A stretch of DNA of 64,000 nt from contig CAWHIK010000008.1 in NCBI GenBank assembly GCA_963829485.1, forward strand, positions 310,001 through 374,000, given 5' to 3'. Below are positions 43,157 through 53,128 of the stretch, in pieces (position 1 is the first letter of the stretch; each line of letters opens with the position of its first letter). This DNA is from JBGPQJ01 sp963829485 (GTDB lineage Bacteria > Chloroflexota > Anaerolineae > Anaerolineales > Villigracilaceae). The notes under the pieces are model-generated. The model saw only the letters and a list, made by a program, of their open reading frames with translations, did not search any database and had not been told where the DNA came from. A program made the position numbers and the translations under genes.

Positions 43157-43329
43157 TTTTCACCTTTTCCAATCCACTTTGTCGGATAAGTGGTTCATTG
43201 TAGCCGATTATCCTCTTCCCATGTCGGTCAATGTGGAGATATAAATTCGTCGGGTAATATTAATCATTCCAGACGAATTCTTCTTGCGATTTATGAGGGA
43301 TAATTAGCTAAGTAGTTTGATAATCTTAG

Positions 43330-43482
43330 GTCACCGCAGTGATCGCAATGTTGAATTTGATTACACTGTTTTTTTATGCAGGAGGAGATTACCCCTCAAC
43401 AAATGGCTTCTCCATCTTCGCACCCGTTGGAGAGGCACCCATCCCACAGGCAGAAATAGTAGAGACTGAAAAAGAAGAATAA
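43330..43482 (+). pseudogene. Truncated C-terminus of an MFS transporter
   Basis: 50 codons with no start, opening directly with VTAVIAMLNLITLFF, which matches the last helix VTAVIALLSLIPLIF of the intact MFS gene at 39932-41225. A hydrophilic tail ends EKEE at a TAA 5 nt before the GH127 start. It is the relic of a second transporter gene whose body has been deleted. Confidence 0.75.
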
Positions 43483-43487
43483 ATCCC

Positions 43488-45477
43488 ATGCCGACCATCC
43501 ACCTCTTGAAGACATCCATTATCCACACCCCCCGCATCACCGGCGGATTCTGGGGCAAGCGTCTCGAGATGAACTCCCGCGAAGCCATCTTCTACCAGTG
43601 GGAGCAGCTCGAGCAGTCCCGCTGCATCGACAACTTCCGCATCGCTCGCCGGGCAGATCGAGGGTTTCCGCGAGGGTTACTTCTTCGCCGATTCCGACGC
43701 CTACAAGTGGCTGGACGCCGCCTCGCGCATCCTCGCGACGAACTCCCGACCCCAAACTTAAACAATTGGTGGATGATCTCATCACCCTAGCTCGAAGCGG
43801 TTCAGCAGCCGGACGGTTACCTCTACACCTACAACCAGATCCACTTCCCCGGCCAGCACTGGGTGGACCTGCAGATCGAGCACGAACTGTACTGCCTCGG
43901 TCATCTCATCGAAGCCGGCGTCTCGCATCATGCCGCCACTGGAGAAACACGCCTGCTCGCCCTCGTCCGCCGCGTTGCGGACTTGCTAGGTGCGCGACTT
44001 CATGGACGCCTCGCCGGCCTACACCGACGGCCATGAGGAGATCGAGCTGGCTCTCATCAAGCTTTATCGCGTCACCGGCGAGAAAAGTTATCTCGAACTC
44101 TCCCGCCACCTGCTCGAACGCCGCGGGCGCATCCCCTTTTTTCCGCTGCACATCTTCAAGGAAAAGAACCATTACGACAAGCGCGTCAAGGTCGTCAACG
44201 ACCAGCGCGCCGCTTATATCGAAAAGCATCCTGAACACGCAAATTTCAAACTCCCCGCCAACAATCCCTCCAAGAAGATGCCTTTGGCCGGCATCCGCCA
44301 GATGCTCGACCAGCTCAGCGGGAAATACTTCCAGCAGCACACGCCCGTCCGCAAGCTGACCGTCCCGGTCGGGCACAGCGTCCGCTTTGGCTATCTCGAG
44401 ACCGCCGCGGCGATGCTGGCCCGCGAGACCGGCGACCGCGAACTGCAACAGACGCTCGAGTCCGCCTGGGAGCGCATGGTGACCCGCCGCATGTACGTCA
44501 CCGGCGGGCTGGGCGCGCTGCCTTTCACCGAGGGCTTCGGGCGCGATTACGAGCTCGACCCCGAGTACGCCTACGCCGAGACCTGCGCCGCGCTCGCCAG
44601 CCTGTTCTGGTGCCGCGAGATGGCGCTGCTCACCGGCCGTCCGCGCTACGACGACCTGTTCGAGTGGCAGCTCTACAACGCCGCCTCGGTCGGCATCGGC
44701 ATGGACGGTCGCTCCTACTTTTACAACAACCCGCTCGCCTGCCGCGGCAACCTTTCCCGCGCCGGCTGGTACCTCGTCCCCTGCTGTCCTCCCAACCTCT
44801 CGCGGACATGGGCCTCGCTCGGCGAATATCTTTACCGCGAGGACAAGGGCGAGACTGCACCTTCAGCAGTACATCACCAGCGCGATTCAACTGGATTGGG
44901 GCACGCTCAATGTCGAATCGGGTTTGCCCTGGACCGGGGAGATTCGTCTGAGCCTTTGATTTGCCCCAGCCGCATCAAACGACCCTTCACTTGCGCATTC
45001 CATCCTGGACTAATAACTACTCTCTAACGCCTCTCCGATTCTGTTCTCCATCCTGATCACGTTACCGAAGCCGCTTCCCTCCCTGAGACTGCCTGCGGCT
45101 ACTCTCCCCACGCCGCCCGGACTCTCTCCATCACCCGCGCATGGTCCCCCGGCGATGTGCTCGTCCTGACCCTCGACATGCCCCTCCGCTTTCACCGCCA
45201 GCACAGGAAGGTCCCCGGCTGCGGCGGCATGGACGCGCTTTCGCGCGGTCCGCTGGTCTACTGTCTCGAGAGCGTGGACAATCCGCTTGATCTCTTCCCC
45301 GTGACCGTGAAGCGTGACTCGCTCAAACCAGAGTGGGATGCGTCCCTGCTGGACGGAATCTGGAAAATCATTGGCGAAACAACTGCTGGTCAGCCGCTGA
45401 CATTTATTCCGTACATGTTGTGGGGCAACCGCGGTGCATCACAGATGAATGTGTTCTTCAAAATACCAGATAATTAA
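43488..45477 (+). pseudogene. GH127 beta-L-arabinofuranosidase, heavily frameshifted
   Basis: A GH127 (DUF1680) enzyme of about 650 aa split by at least six frameshifts (near 43645, 43745, 43795, 43990, 44854 and 44955-45050). Pieces in order: ITGGFWGKRLEMNSREA, GQIEGFREGYFFADSDAYKW, QQPDGYLYTYNQIHFPG, MDASPAYTDGHEEIELALIK, MYVTGGLGALPFTEGFGRDY, YAETCAALASLFWCREM, VPCCPPNLSRTWASLGEYLY and a C-terminal barrel ending FFKIPDN. The active-site Glu (YAETCA) and the Cys pair (CCPPN) that bind zinc are kept, so the enzyme was functional until recently. The number of breaks is much higher than in other genes here, which favours true decay. Confidence 0.85.
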
Positions 45478-45593
45478 CCGCAAAGTCGCTGAGTTTGCGG
45501 AGAAAGACCACAAAGATTCTCTGTGCTCTCTGTGTCGCTTGCCCCGCGCTCTCTGCGGGGTTGCGGTGAATTCTTTGTGGTGAATTCTTTTCG
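45478..45593. repeat. Dispersed repeat of the ctctgtg type
   Basis: About 115 nt of non-coding DNA built from gaccacaaagattctctgtg, ctctctgtgtcgcttgcccc and a terminal gaattctttgtggtgaattc. Such ctctgtgctctctgtg elements occur as dispersed intergenic repeats in many environmental bacteria. It separates GH127 from GH2. Confidence 0.6.
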
Positions 45594-45604
45594 GAGTAAC
45601 TCTC

Positions 45605-47457
45605 ATGACCTGGAAACCCGTCCCCGGACAGATCATGACCCAATGGGCCGCCGAAGTGGACCCCGCCTGTCCCCTGCCCGAATATCCCCGCCCGCAGATG
45701 ACCCGCCCGCATTGGGTGAACCTCAACGGCCTATGGGATTACGCCATCGTGCCGAAAGAACAAAAGACGGTCGAGAAATTCGACGGGAAGATCCTCGTTC
45801 CCTTCGCAGTCGAGTCCGCGCTCTCGGGCGTTAAGCGTCCGCTACTGCCGAGTCATCGCCTGTGGTACCGCCGCACGTTCGCTTCCCCTCCCCTTGCAGG
45901 AGATGGGTCGGGGGTGAGGTCGCTCTTGCACTTTGGCGCAGTGGACTGGGAAACGGAAGTGTTCATCAACGGACACAGAGCCGGCGGTCACCGCGGCGGC
46001 TACCTGCCGTTCACCTTCGACATTACCGAACTTCTACAGGACGGCGAAAACGAGCTTGTCGTGTCCGTCTGGGACCCGTCCGATCGGGGCGGGCAGGAAT
46101 GCGGCAAGCAGTCGCTCAAGCCCAAAGCCATCTGGTACACCGCCGTCTCAGGCATCTGGCAGACCATCTGGCTGGAGCGCGTGCCGGAGACCAGCATCGA
46201 GTCGCTGCGGCTGACCCCCGACCTCGACGCGGGGACTCTTTCCGTGGAAGCAAATCTCCGGGGCGCGGCAGACGGCGTCCTCATGGAGGTGGGTGTCTTC
46301 GACGAGGGTGAGGAAATCGTCACAAGCACGAACCCGGCTGACGCGTCCCCCGAAGCGAAGCGAAGCGGGGAGGGACGTCTGGTGCTTTCCATCCCAAATG
46401 TCAAAGCGTGGAGTCCCGACTCCCCGCATCTCTATGACCTCAAGGTGCAGGCTCGTCCGCGAGGGGCAGGTACTCGATGAAGTCGGCAGTTACTTTGCCA
46501 TGCGCAAGTTCAGCCTCGCGCGCGACAGGCAAGGACATCTGCGCTTTCAGCTGAACAATCAGCCGCTCTTTTTGTACGGTCCGCTCGACCAGGGCTACTT
46601 CCCCGACGGGCTGTACACCGCGCCGACCGAAGCCGCCATGCTCTCCGACATCGAGTACACTCGCGCCATCGGCTGCAACTTCATCCGCAAGCACGTCAAG
46701 GTGGAGCCGGCGCGCTGGTACGCGGCTTGTGACCGGCTGGGGATGATCGTCTGGCAGGACATGCCCAACGGCGGCAAGCCGGTCGGCGATTTGACCACCG
46801 TGCTGGCGATGATCGCCGGTATGAAGTGGGATGACAGACACTGGCTGAGGCGCTTCGGGCGTGGTGATGAGTCCAACCGATTGCAATATTACGCCGAACT
46901 GAAGGAAATGATCACGCACCTTTACAACGCGCCCTGCATCGCCGCCTGGGTGCCATTCAACGAAGGCTGGGGACAGTTCAAGGCGGCTGATTCGGTCAAG
47001 CGGATCCGCGCACTCGATTTCACACGTTTAGTGGACCATGCTTCCGGCTGGTTCGATCAGCGCGCCGGCGACTTCAACAGCATCCACATCTACTTTCGCA
47101 AGTTGGCTGCCCCCAAGCAGGATGAATTCGCGCGCCTTCGCGCTCTCAGAGTTCGGCGGGTACAGCCTGCTGCTGCCCGGTCATGCCTGGGACGAGAAGA
47201 AGAAGTTCGGCTATCGCTTCTACGAAACGCGTGATGCGCTCACGGACGCCTACCTCGCCTTGCTCGACCAAGAGCTTGCCCCGCTGATTCCACAGGGATT
47301 GGCGGTGGCGGTCTACACCCAGACCACCGACGTGGAGATCGAGATCAACGGCTACCTGACCTACGACCGCGCCTTCGAGAAAATGGATGCGGAGAAAATT
47401 AAAGAGGCGCACGGGAAGTTGTACGATGAATTCAGAAAATCTACACACCCGGACTAG
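45605..47457 (+). pseudogene. GH2 beta-galactosidase/glucuronidase-family enzyme, frameshifted
   Basis: Glycoside hydrolase family 2 of about 615 aa in three frames, with breaks near 46450 and 47130. Domains: sugar-binding jelly roll (HWVNLNGLWDYAI, WETEVFINGHRAGGHRGGY), Ig-like sandwich, and TIM barrel with CNFIRKHVKVEPARWY, the acid/base Glu in PFNEGWGQF and the nucleophile Glu in LSEFGGYS. No signal peptide is seen. Two short palindromic stretches (45883-45919 and 46341-46378) sit inside the coding frame. It forms a carbohydrate-use locus with GH127 and the MFS transporter. Confidence 0.85.
45883..45919 (+). repeat. REP-like palindrome embedded in the GH2 coding frame
   Basis: Reverse complement reads cctcacccccgacccatctc and on to ggggaggggaa, closely matching the intergenic unit at 23914-23950 (cctacccccgacccatcccc). 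In the GH2 frame it encodes the in-frame insertion SPPLAGDGSGVRS. Confidence 0.6.
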
Positions 47458-47506
47458 GTCTTAACTGACTGACCGGCAAGGTAAAACCTAGCGAGGCTAG
47501 TATCCC

Positions 47507-47990
47507 CTACCCGTAGGAATAAGAGACTTGCGTGCACGCCTGCCCGGTCTCCGGGTTGAAAAGCAGCAGCAGGTACTCGAATTGCCCGCCGCTGGTCAGT
47601 GAGAGTTGATCCGGCCTGCCTCCGATGTAATAGGCGGATAGTCCATCCACTTGGCTGAACACATTCTCGTCAAGACATCCCACCCTGCCCTCCGACACAA
47701 CAGGCAGGATTGTTTCGTTGTTCTCGAAGAAGGCTAAACGATAATCAAGGTCAAGTCCGGCAGCGATTTCTTCGATCTGTGCTTGGTCTGACAAAAACAA
47801 ACAGTAACCGGAACGCGATGAATTAATCATGGAGCAATTCAGATCCAGCTGGGCCGTGTTTTCCGGGTCAACAACTTCCTTCACATCGGATTCAAGCGGG
47901 ACCCTGTTTGCAGAATTCCACAGAAAATTGCATGCCAGAAGGGTCAGACCAATAACCCCACTTAAGGAATAACCGTCCTGCCTTTTTCAT
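47507..47990 (-). pseudogene. Small secreted lipoprotein, 5' frameshift
   Basis: ATG at 47990 (MKKAGRLFLKW, with GGAGG upstream) is followed by a G-run where one base seems missing; the next frame completes a lipoprotein signal GVIGLTLLACNFLW and continues to KEVVDPENTAQLDLNCSM, FSQVDGLSAYYIGG and the end QVSYSYG at 47507. Joined length is about 161 aa. The mature part has several Cys and no recognised domain. The stop region is 50 nt from the end of the GH2 gene, converging with it. Confidence 0.65.
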
Positions 47991-48062
47991 CTCGACCTCC
48001 AAAATTTGGTGGAAATCCCTGGACAAATGAGCATCGAAAATAGAATTCTTCTTCTTATGAAA

Positions 48063-48492
48063 TCACATCGATCGTTTCCGCAACACAAGTCCGCCAATGA
48101 CGGCCGATGGAACCAACATGAATAGTCTCCAGTGGGGAATAGAAAAACCCACCAGAAGAGTTTGGACAACGCAAAGAGCAAGGTCATTATTCCCATCGCC
48201 ATTATCCTGCCCAACACAAAGGGGGGTGAGATTTAGCATTCCCAGGAAAATGAAAGCCGCCATCCAGGCTAGCAATCCCTGGCCAAAAATGAATAGGCCG
48301 GGGTGCTCGCATAAACGCCTGTGGGAACAATGTCGGACCCAAGAAGCCAATAGCCAGGCTGACGGCAAGGAAAACTCCACAGGTGACAATGTAAACCGGC
48401 CAGTAGTAGTCATTTCCTTTGACCAGGATCACCAGCATGAGCCACAGGGCAGCAGGGATGGACGTGAACAGGGTGGAAAGCACACGGGGCAT
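48063..48492 (-). pseudogene. Small four-helix membrane protein, frameshifted
   Basis: ATG at 48492 (MPRVLSTLFTSIPAALWLML, with GGAGGTGGCT upstream). Hydrophobic helices continue VYIVTCGVFLAVSLAIGFLG; near 48300 the frame changes and the other frame gives GLLAWMAAFIFLGMLNLTPL, NDLALCVVQTLLVGF and LFMLVPSAVIGGLVLRKRSM, ending at 48063. Joined length is about 143 aa with four membrane helices. No family recognised. It lies 72 nt upstream of the lipoprotein gene on the same strand. Confidence 0.6.
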
Positions 48493-48626
48493 AGCCACCT
48501 CCTAAAGTATTTCTCTTAGGGTACTTGTGTGAGTCTTGCGGAGGCTATCAGGTTATGTCAAAGGGTATCAGCGTTAAGAAAAAAAGCGATCATCTCCCTC
48601 GCTCTAAAGTGATTAAATAAAAACAA

Positions 48627-48695
48627 CCCGCTGAGACGCAGGCTAACCCAGAGTAATAACACTGGGCTTATAACCTGCATCATGCGGGCGTTTTT
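48627..48695. terminator. Three-helix nested hairpin, bidirectional terminator or structured RNA
   Basis: Three nested 5-bp helices in order: CCCGC (48627-48631)/GCGGG (48684-48688), GCAGG (48638-48642)/CCTGC (48674-48678) and CCCAG (48647-48651)/CTGGG (48662-48666), followed by CGTTTTT on the plus strand and by GTTTTTAT on the minus strand. It is the likely terminator of the small gene at 48722, but the internal organisation is more elaborate than usual. Confidence 0.65.
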
Positions 48696-48721
48696 ATCCG
48701 GCCGGCGGCCGGCGCGTGCAG

Positions 48722-48871
48722 TTATTTCTTCTTGGCGATTGGAGCAGCGACCGTCTGCTTGAAGGTGGTCTTGGGATGCTTCTTTGCGTAAGTGGATGAA
48801 ACGAACTTGCCGGTATCGGAGGAGCGGTACACTGTGATTTTCTTTGCTTTTGCTTTGGTTTTTGTTGCCAT
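48722..48871 (-). CDS. Small basic conserved protein (TGKFVSSTYAKKHPKTT type)
   Basis: 49-aa very basic protein starting MATKTKAKAKKITVYRSSD. The core TGKFVSSTYAKKHPKTTFK belongs to a widespread family of 40-60-aa proteins whose members are often wrongly named multidrug transporter; function unknown, perhaps nucleic-acid binding given the Lys content. ATG at 48871 is chosen because GAGGTGAAA precedes it. It is transcribed alone and ends at the nested hairpin at 48627. Confidence 0.8.
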   Translation of the reverse strand: MATKTKAKAKKITVYRSSDTGKFVSSTYAKKHPKTTFKQTVAAPIAKKK

Positions 48872-49132
48872 GGTTTTCACCTCTCTTGGAATAGTGTCGA
48901 TGTAGATAATATACGACATTTTGTAATTCAATGCAATAACTTTAAGTCACAAATTCGACCGCCGGGGGCTGTCAGTGCGGAGCCGGTATTCCCCGCTGGT
49001 CCAGCCGGTGACCGGCACCCCGTGGAGGAAAATTACACCGCGGGGAATTCGCAGCGGATCTGCAAGCCTCCGCCGGGAAAATTGCATACGGAGGTTTTTC
49101 CTCCCTGCGTGGTCTGAAACACCATAATCAAT

Positions 49133-49819
49133 TCACAGATTTTTAAGCCTGTACCCCACCCCGGGCTCGGTCACAATGTCGGTCGGACGGCTGGCATCGG
49201 CTTCGATTTTCCCGCGCAAGTTGCTGACATTGACTCTCAATATATGTGTTTCGGCTTCATAGGCAGTTCCCCACACCGCCCGCAGCAATTGGCGATGGGT
49301 CATGACCTTCCCGGCATGCTGCACCAGCGTGCGCAGGATATCGTATTCGGTGGGAGTCAGGGTCACCGGTTCGTCGCGCACTGTCACCGAGCGCCGGGCC
49401 AGGTCCACTGTCAGATCGCCAATTTGAAAAACGGGCTCATTACCCGGTTGTGCGGAGCGCCGCACGGCCACCCGGATGCGTGCCATCAATTCACTGACGC
49501 CAAATGGCTTGGTCAGGTAATCGTCGGCACCCGCATCGAGCGCAGCCACTTTGTCATCCTCGCGCTCGCGGACGGACACCACAATGATGGGAATGGTCGT
49601 CCACTCACGCAGACGGCGGGTGACCTCCACACCGTCCATGTCAGGGAGTCCGAGGTCAAGGATGATCAAGTCAGGGTGTTCGGTCGCAGCAGACCGCAGG
49701 GCTTCCTCGCCATTCACTGCTTCAAATACATCATACTGGTTACCCAGCGAGACCTTGAGAAAACGCCGGATGGCACGCTCGTCATCCACCACCAGAATTC
49801 GCAGGGAGGATTCGCTCAT
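49133..49819 (-). CDS. kdpE: KdpE response regulator
   Basis: 228-aa OmpR-type regulator. The receiver has VVDDERAIRRFL, phospho-Asp in LIILDLGLPDMDG and Lys in DDYLTKPFG; the DNA-binding domain has LTPTEYDILRTLV and TEPGVGYRLKNL, which is the characteristic KdpE ending. It overlaps kdpD by ATGA. Activated by KdpD at low K+, it should drive the kdp operon and possibly the divergent KimA-like unit. Confidence 0.95.
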   Translation of the reverse strand: MSESSLRILVVDDERAIRRFLKVSLGNQYDVFEAVNGEEALRSAATEHPDLIILDLGLPDMDGVEVTRRLREWTTIPIIVVSVREREDDKVAALDAGADDYLTKPFGVSELMARIRVAVRRSAQPGNEPVFQIGDLTVDLARRSVTVRDEPVTLTPTEYDILRTLVQHAGKVMTHRQLLRAVWGTAYEAETHILRVNVSNLRGKIEADASRPTDIVTEPGVGYRLKNL

Positions 49820-52491
49820 ACAGACACCTCCAGCGGCAGAGCAAAGGTGATGACCGTCCCGCCGCCTTCGCGTTCGCTGGCCCAAATCCGTCCGCCGTGC
49901 GCTTCGATGATCCCTTTGCTGATCGCCAGTCCCAGCCCGGTGCCCGTCACTTGTCCTGGGCGCTGGACTCGATAAAACTTGTCAAATACACGGCTTAGAT
50001 CCTCAGCCGGGATGCCAATGCCGCGGTCCATCACTGCCACCTGGATTTCGCCATAATGCAAGCCGGCGTGGATATCGAGAGGCGAATTGTCGGGGGAATA
50101 CTTGAGGGCATTGTCCAGAAGATTGATAATTACATGGACGATGAGGACGAAGTCCAAACCAACCAGCGGGATTTCAGGCGATACATCCACCCGGATCTGG
50201 CGTTCCATCAAACGGTCCTCGATTTGCCCCAGTGCTGCACCGATTAAATCCTGCACATCACACGGTTCGCGCTTGACCTGCAGTGCGCCGGATTCGAGCC
50301 GGGTCATATCCAGCAGGTTGCCGACGAGCCGATTGAGCCGGTCGGCTTCCTCCCGGGCGGTCACAACCAGGCTTTGGCGGGCGGAGGAATCGAGCGTAGG
50401 ATCGCTCTCAAGTGCGCTCAACGCGCCGGTGATGGAAACCAGCGGCGTGCGCAGGTCATGGGAGATCGAGTTGAGCAGGGCATTCTGTAATTTTTCAGCT
50501 GCCTGTAGCAGCTTAATCTGGCGAGCCTGCTCCGCCAATTGGACGCGTTCAATGGCTTGCGCAGACTGGCTGGTAAAGGCTTCCAGCAAGCGGCGCTGGT
50601 CGGGGTTGAGTATGGATTCGGTTTCTTTTGGTTTGACGCCGAGGACCCCAACGGTGCGCCGGGCAGTTTTCAGCGGCATAAAACGGAATTCAGAACCCGG
50701 GAGAGTGTTTGTCCCACGTCCAGCTGATTCTCCGTTATTGAATGCCCATTGTGCAACGGCAATTTCGGTTTCTCCCGGTTGAACATTCGTTGCAAGCACA
50801 TTGGGCTGGAGTTTCCCTGCATCCGCCAGATAAATGACGGCTTCGCGTCCGAAAGCCTGCCCAATATGAGTTTGGATGGCATTAAAAACAGCCTCCATCC
50901 CATCCGCAGCAGCCAGGTCGCGGCTCAGCGCGTACAGGGTGGCAGTATCGGCTTCGCGGCGCTGGGCAGCATCCGCCTGTTCGCGTGCACGGGCGGTGAG
51001 ATAACTGATCACCCAGCCGACAATTAACAACCCGGCAAAAGTGAGCAGATACTCAGTATCGGAAACTGTAAAAGTAAAATATGGATGGATGAAGAAGAAG
51101 TCAAAAGCGAGCACACCAAGAATGGATGCCAAGATCGCCGGACCGCGACCCAGGTAAACCGCAGAGATGACAACGGTTAGCAGGTAGACCATCACCAGAT
51201 TGGTCGGTGAGAGCTCACGTCCAAGCAGCGCTCCAAGAACTGTGGCCGCAGCCACCAGTAAAATACTCCAGAGATAGCGCTGATAAGGTCGGTGAGGCTG
51301 CCAAAGTTCTTCTTTGGCAGGTAGTTTGCCTGAATCGGAGCTGGATATGACATAAATATCTATATTGCCGCTGTGCCGGATAAGTCGCTCCACAACGGAA
51401 CCCCGCAGCCATTCCTGCCAGACCGGGCGCAGGGGCTTTCCCGCGATAATTTTGGTAACGTTGTGCTTATGGGCGTACTGAAGAAGAGTCCCGGCTACGC
51501 CTGGAGCGGTCTGACTTAACGGCAGGATCTTCGAGCGGGCGCCGAGTTCCTCCGCAAGGCGTAAAGTTCGGGCAAGCTGGTCGCGACTGGCTTGCGAGAG
51601 CCGTTCATGTTCCGAGGTCTCCACATAAACGGCGAACCATTCGGCGTTGAGTTCATCTGCCAGGCGGCGTGTGGATCGAACGAGGCGCTCGCCCAACGTA
51701 TTCGTGCTGATGCATACAAGCAATCGTTCCGTGGCGTGCCAAGGACCGGGGATGGCGCGCGTTTGCATGTAGGCGCGCATCTGGTCGTCCACACGTTCGG
51801 CAGCACGTCGCATGGCCATCTCGCGCAGGGCTGTGAGATTTCCCTTGCGGAAAAACTCCTCAATGGCGCGCGCGGCCTGCTCGGGGATGTAGACTTTGCC
51901 TTCACGTAGTCGATTTAAGAGTTCATCGGGTGGCAGGTCGACCAATTCGATCTCGGTCGCGGAATCGATGACACTATCGGGGATCGTTTCTCGGACCAGC
52001 GTTCCGGTAATCTGCGCAACAACATCATTCAGGCTTTCCAGGTGCTGGATATTGAGGGTGGTATAAACATCTATGCCTGCGGTAAGCAGTTCTTCCACGT
52101 CCTGGTAACGCTTGGGATGGCGTGAACCGGGAGCATTAAAGTGCGCGAGCTCATCGACCAGCACCAGGCGTGGATGGCGGGTAAGGACGGCGTCCACATC
52201 CATTTCGGTCAATTCGACGCCGCGGTACTCAATCCTTTTGCGAGGAATGATCTCCAACCCAGCTACCAGTTCCTCTGTCTCGGCGCGCTTGTGGGTTTCG
52301 ATATATCCGATAACCACATCCACGCCTTCTTCAAACCGTTGGTGAGCGGCTTCGAGCATGGCATAGGTCTTGCCGACTCCAGCGGCATAGCCGATGAATA
52401 TCTTGAGTTGGCCGCGATGGCGAGCGTTTTCATCCGCCTGTACTTGGGCGAGGAGCTGATCGGGGTCGGGTCGGGAATTTTCTGTGGTCAT
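49816..52491 (-). CDS. kdpD: KdpD potassium-sensing histidine kinase
   Basis: 891-aa membrane histidine kinase with full KdpD layout: N-terminal KdpD domain with Walker A GYAAGVGKT at residues 34-42 and VDELAHFNAPGSRHPKRYQD; a USP-like domain (~250-370) with AGKPLRPVWQEW; four membrane helices of the DUF4118 unit (~400-500); a GAF-like region; then HisKA with phospho-His in NSISHDLRTPLV (near residue 675) and HATPase boxes DNALKYSPDN and GTGLGLAISKGI. It senses low K+ or turgor and acts on KdpE. The frame is intact. It lies 27 nt after kdpC. Confidence 0.97.
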   Translation of the reverse strand: MTTENSRPDPDQLLAQVQADENARHRGQLKIFIGYAAGVGKTYAMLEAAHQRFEEGVDVVIGYIETHKRAETEELVAGLEIIPRKRIEYRGVELTEMDVDAVLTRHPRLVLVDELAHFNAPGSRHPKRYQDVEELLTAGIDVYTTLNIQHLESLNDVVAQITGTLVRETIPDSVIDSATEIELVDLPPDELLNRLREGKVYIPEQAARAIEEFFRKGNLTALREMAMRRAAERVDDQMRAYMQTRAIPGPWHATERLLVCISTNTLGERLVRSTRRLADELNAEWFAVYVETSEHERLSQASRDQLARTLRLAEELGARSKILPLSQTAPGVAGTLLQYAHKHNVTKIIAGKPLRPVWQEWLRGSVVERLIRHSGNIDIYVISSSDSGKLPAKEELWQPHRPYQRYLWSILLVAAATVLGALLGRELSPTNLVMVYLLTVVISAVYLGRGPAILASILGVLAFDFFFIHPYFTFTVSDTEYLLTFAGLLIVGWVISYLTARAREQADAAQRREADTATLYALSRDLAAADGMEAVFNAIQTHIGQAFGREAVIYLADAGKLQPNVLATNVQPGETEIAVAQWAFNNGESAGRGTNTLPGSEFRFMPLKTARRTVGVLGVKPKETESILNPDQRRLLEAFTSQSAQAIERVQLAEQARQIKLLQAAEKLQNALLNSISHDLRTPLVSITGALSALESDPTLDSSARQSLVVTAREEADRLNRLVGNLLDMTRLESGALQVKREPCDVQDLIGAALGQIEDRLMERQIRVDVSPEIPLVGLDFVLIVHVIINLLDNALKYSPDNSPLDIHAGLHYGEIQVAVMDRGIGIPAEDLSRVFDKFYRVQRPGQVTGTGLGLAISKGIIEAHGGRIWASEREGGGTVITFALPLEVSV

Positions 52492-52518
52492 GGTATTAGC
52501 TGTAAGGAAAACTCTAAC

Positions 52519-53109
52519 TTATTTTATCCCATCCAACGCCAGATTTAACCGGACAACATTGACGCGCGGCTCTCCGAGGAGGCCGAACTGGCGTCCTTCC
52601 GTATACTGGTTCACCAGGGCGCGTACTGCGTCTTGACTCATTCCTCGTTCTTTGGCCACGCGAGAAACCTGATAAAGCGCGGCGGCGACGCTGATGTGGG
52701 GATCGAGCCCGCTGCCAGAAGCAGTGACCAGGTCAACCGGGACGGGAGCGGTATTGTCTGGGTCTGCCTCCTTGAGCGCATTCACCCTCGCCTGGACAGC
52801 ATCCAGAAGGGCTTGGTTCAAAGGTCCGTAATTTGAGCCGGAAGAGCCGGTCAGTTCTTCAGCGTTGAATGCGTTGTAGGGAAAAGTGCCGGTCGCTGAC
52901 GGGCGTCCCCAGAAATATTCTGGGTCGACAAATGATTGGCCGATCAGTTTCGACCCGACAATGTTTCCATCCTTGAGAATCAAGCTGCCATTGGCCTGTG
53001 AAGGAAACACCATTTGTGTAAGACCGGCCACGACCAGGGGGTAGACCAGACCCGTTAATAAAGTGAAAAAAAGTAGCGCGACCAACGCTGGTCGAATTTG
53101 CGATTTCAT
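52519..53109 (-). CDS. kdpC: Potassium-transporting ATPase subunit C
   Basis: 196-aa KdpC, the single-helix chaperone-like subunit of the Kdp pump. One N-terminal membrane helix (ALVALLFFTLLTGLVYPLVV) is followed by QSFVDPEYFWGRPSATG, SGSNYGPLNQALLDAV, SGLDPHISVAAALYQ and the C-terminal VNVVRLNLALD. All are standard family blocks. The ATG at 53109 is used; a longer in-frame start at 53250 overlaps the DUF4118 gene and is not KdpC-like. Confidence 0.96.
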   Translation of the reverse strand: MKSQIRPALVALLFFTLLTGLVYPLVVAGLTQMVFPSQANGSLILKDGNIVGSKLIGQSFVDPEYFWGRPSATGTFPYNAFNAEELTGSSGSNYGPLNQALLDAVQARVNALKEADPDNTAPVPVDLVTASGSGLDPHISVAAALYQVSRVAKERGMSQDAVRALVNQYTEGRQFGLLGEPRVNVVRLNLALDGIK

Positions 53110-53128
53110 TTTGTTCTCCAGCTCAAGA

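Noticed and set aside
49033..49125. 30-codon minus-strand ORF after kdpE (MVFQTTQGGKTSVCNF at its start).
   Set aside because: It has no clear ribosome binding site, lies in GC-rich DNA with hairpins, and starts just past the kdpE stop; coding potential cannot be supported.
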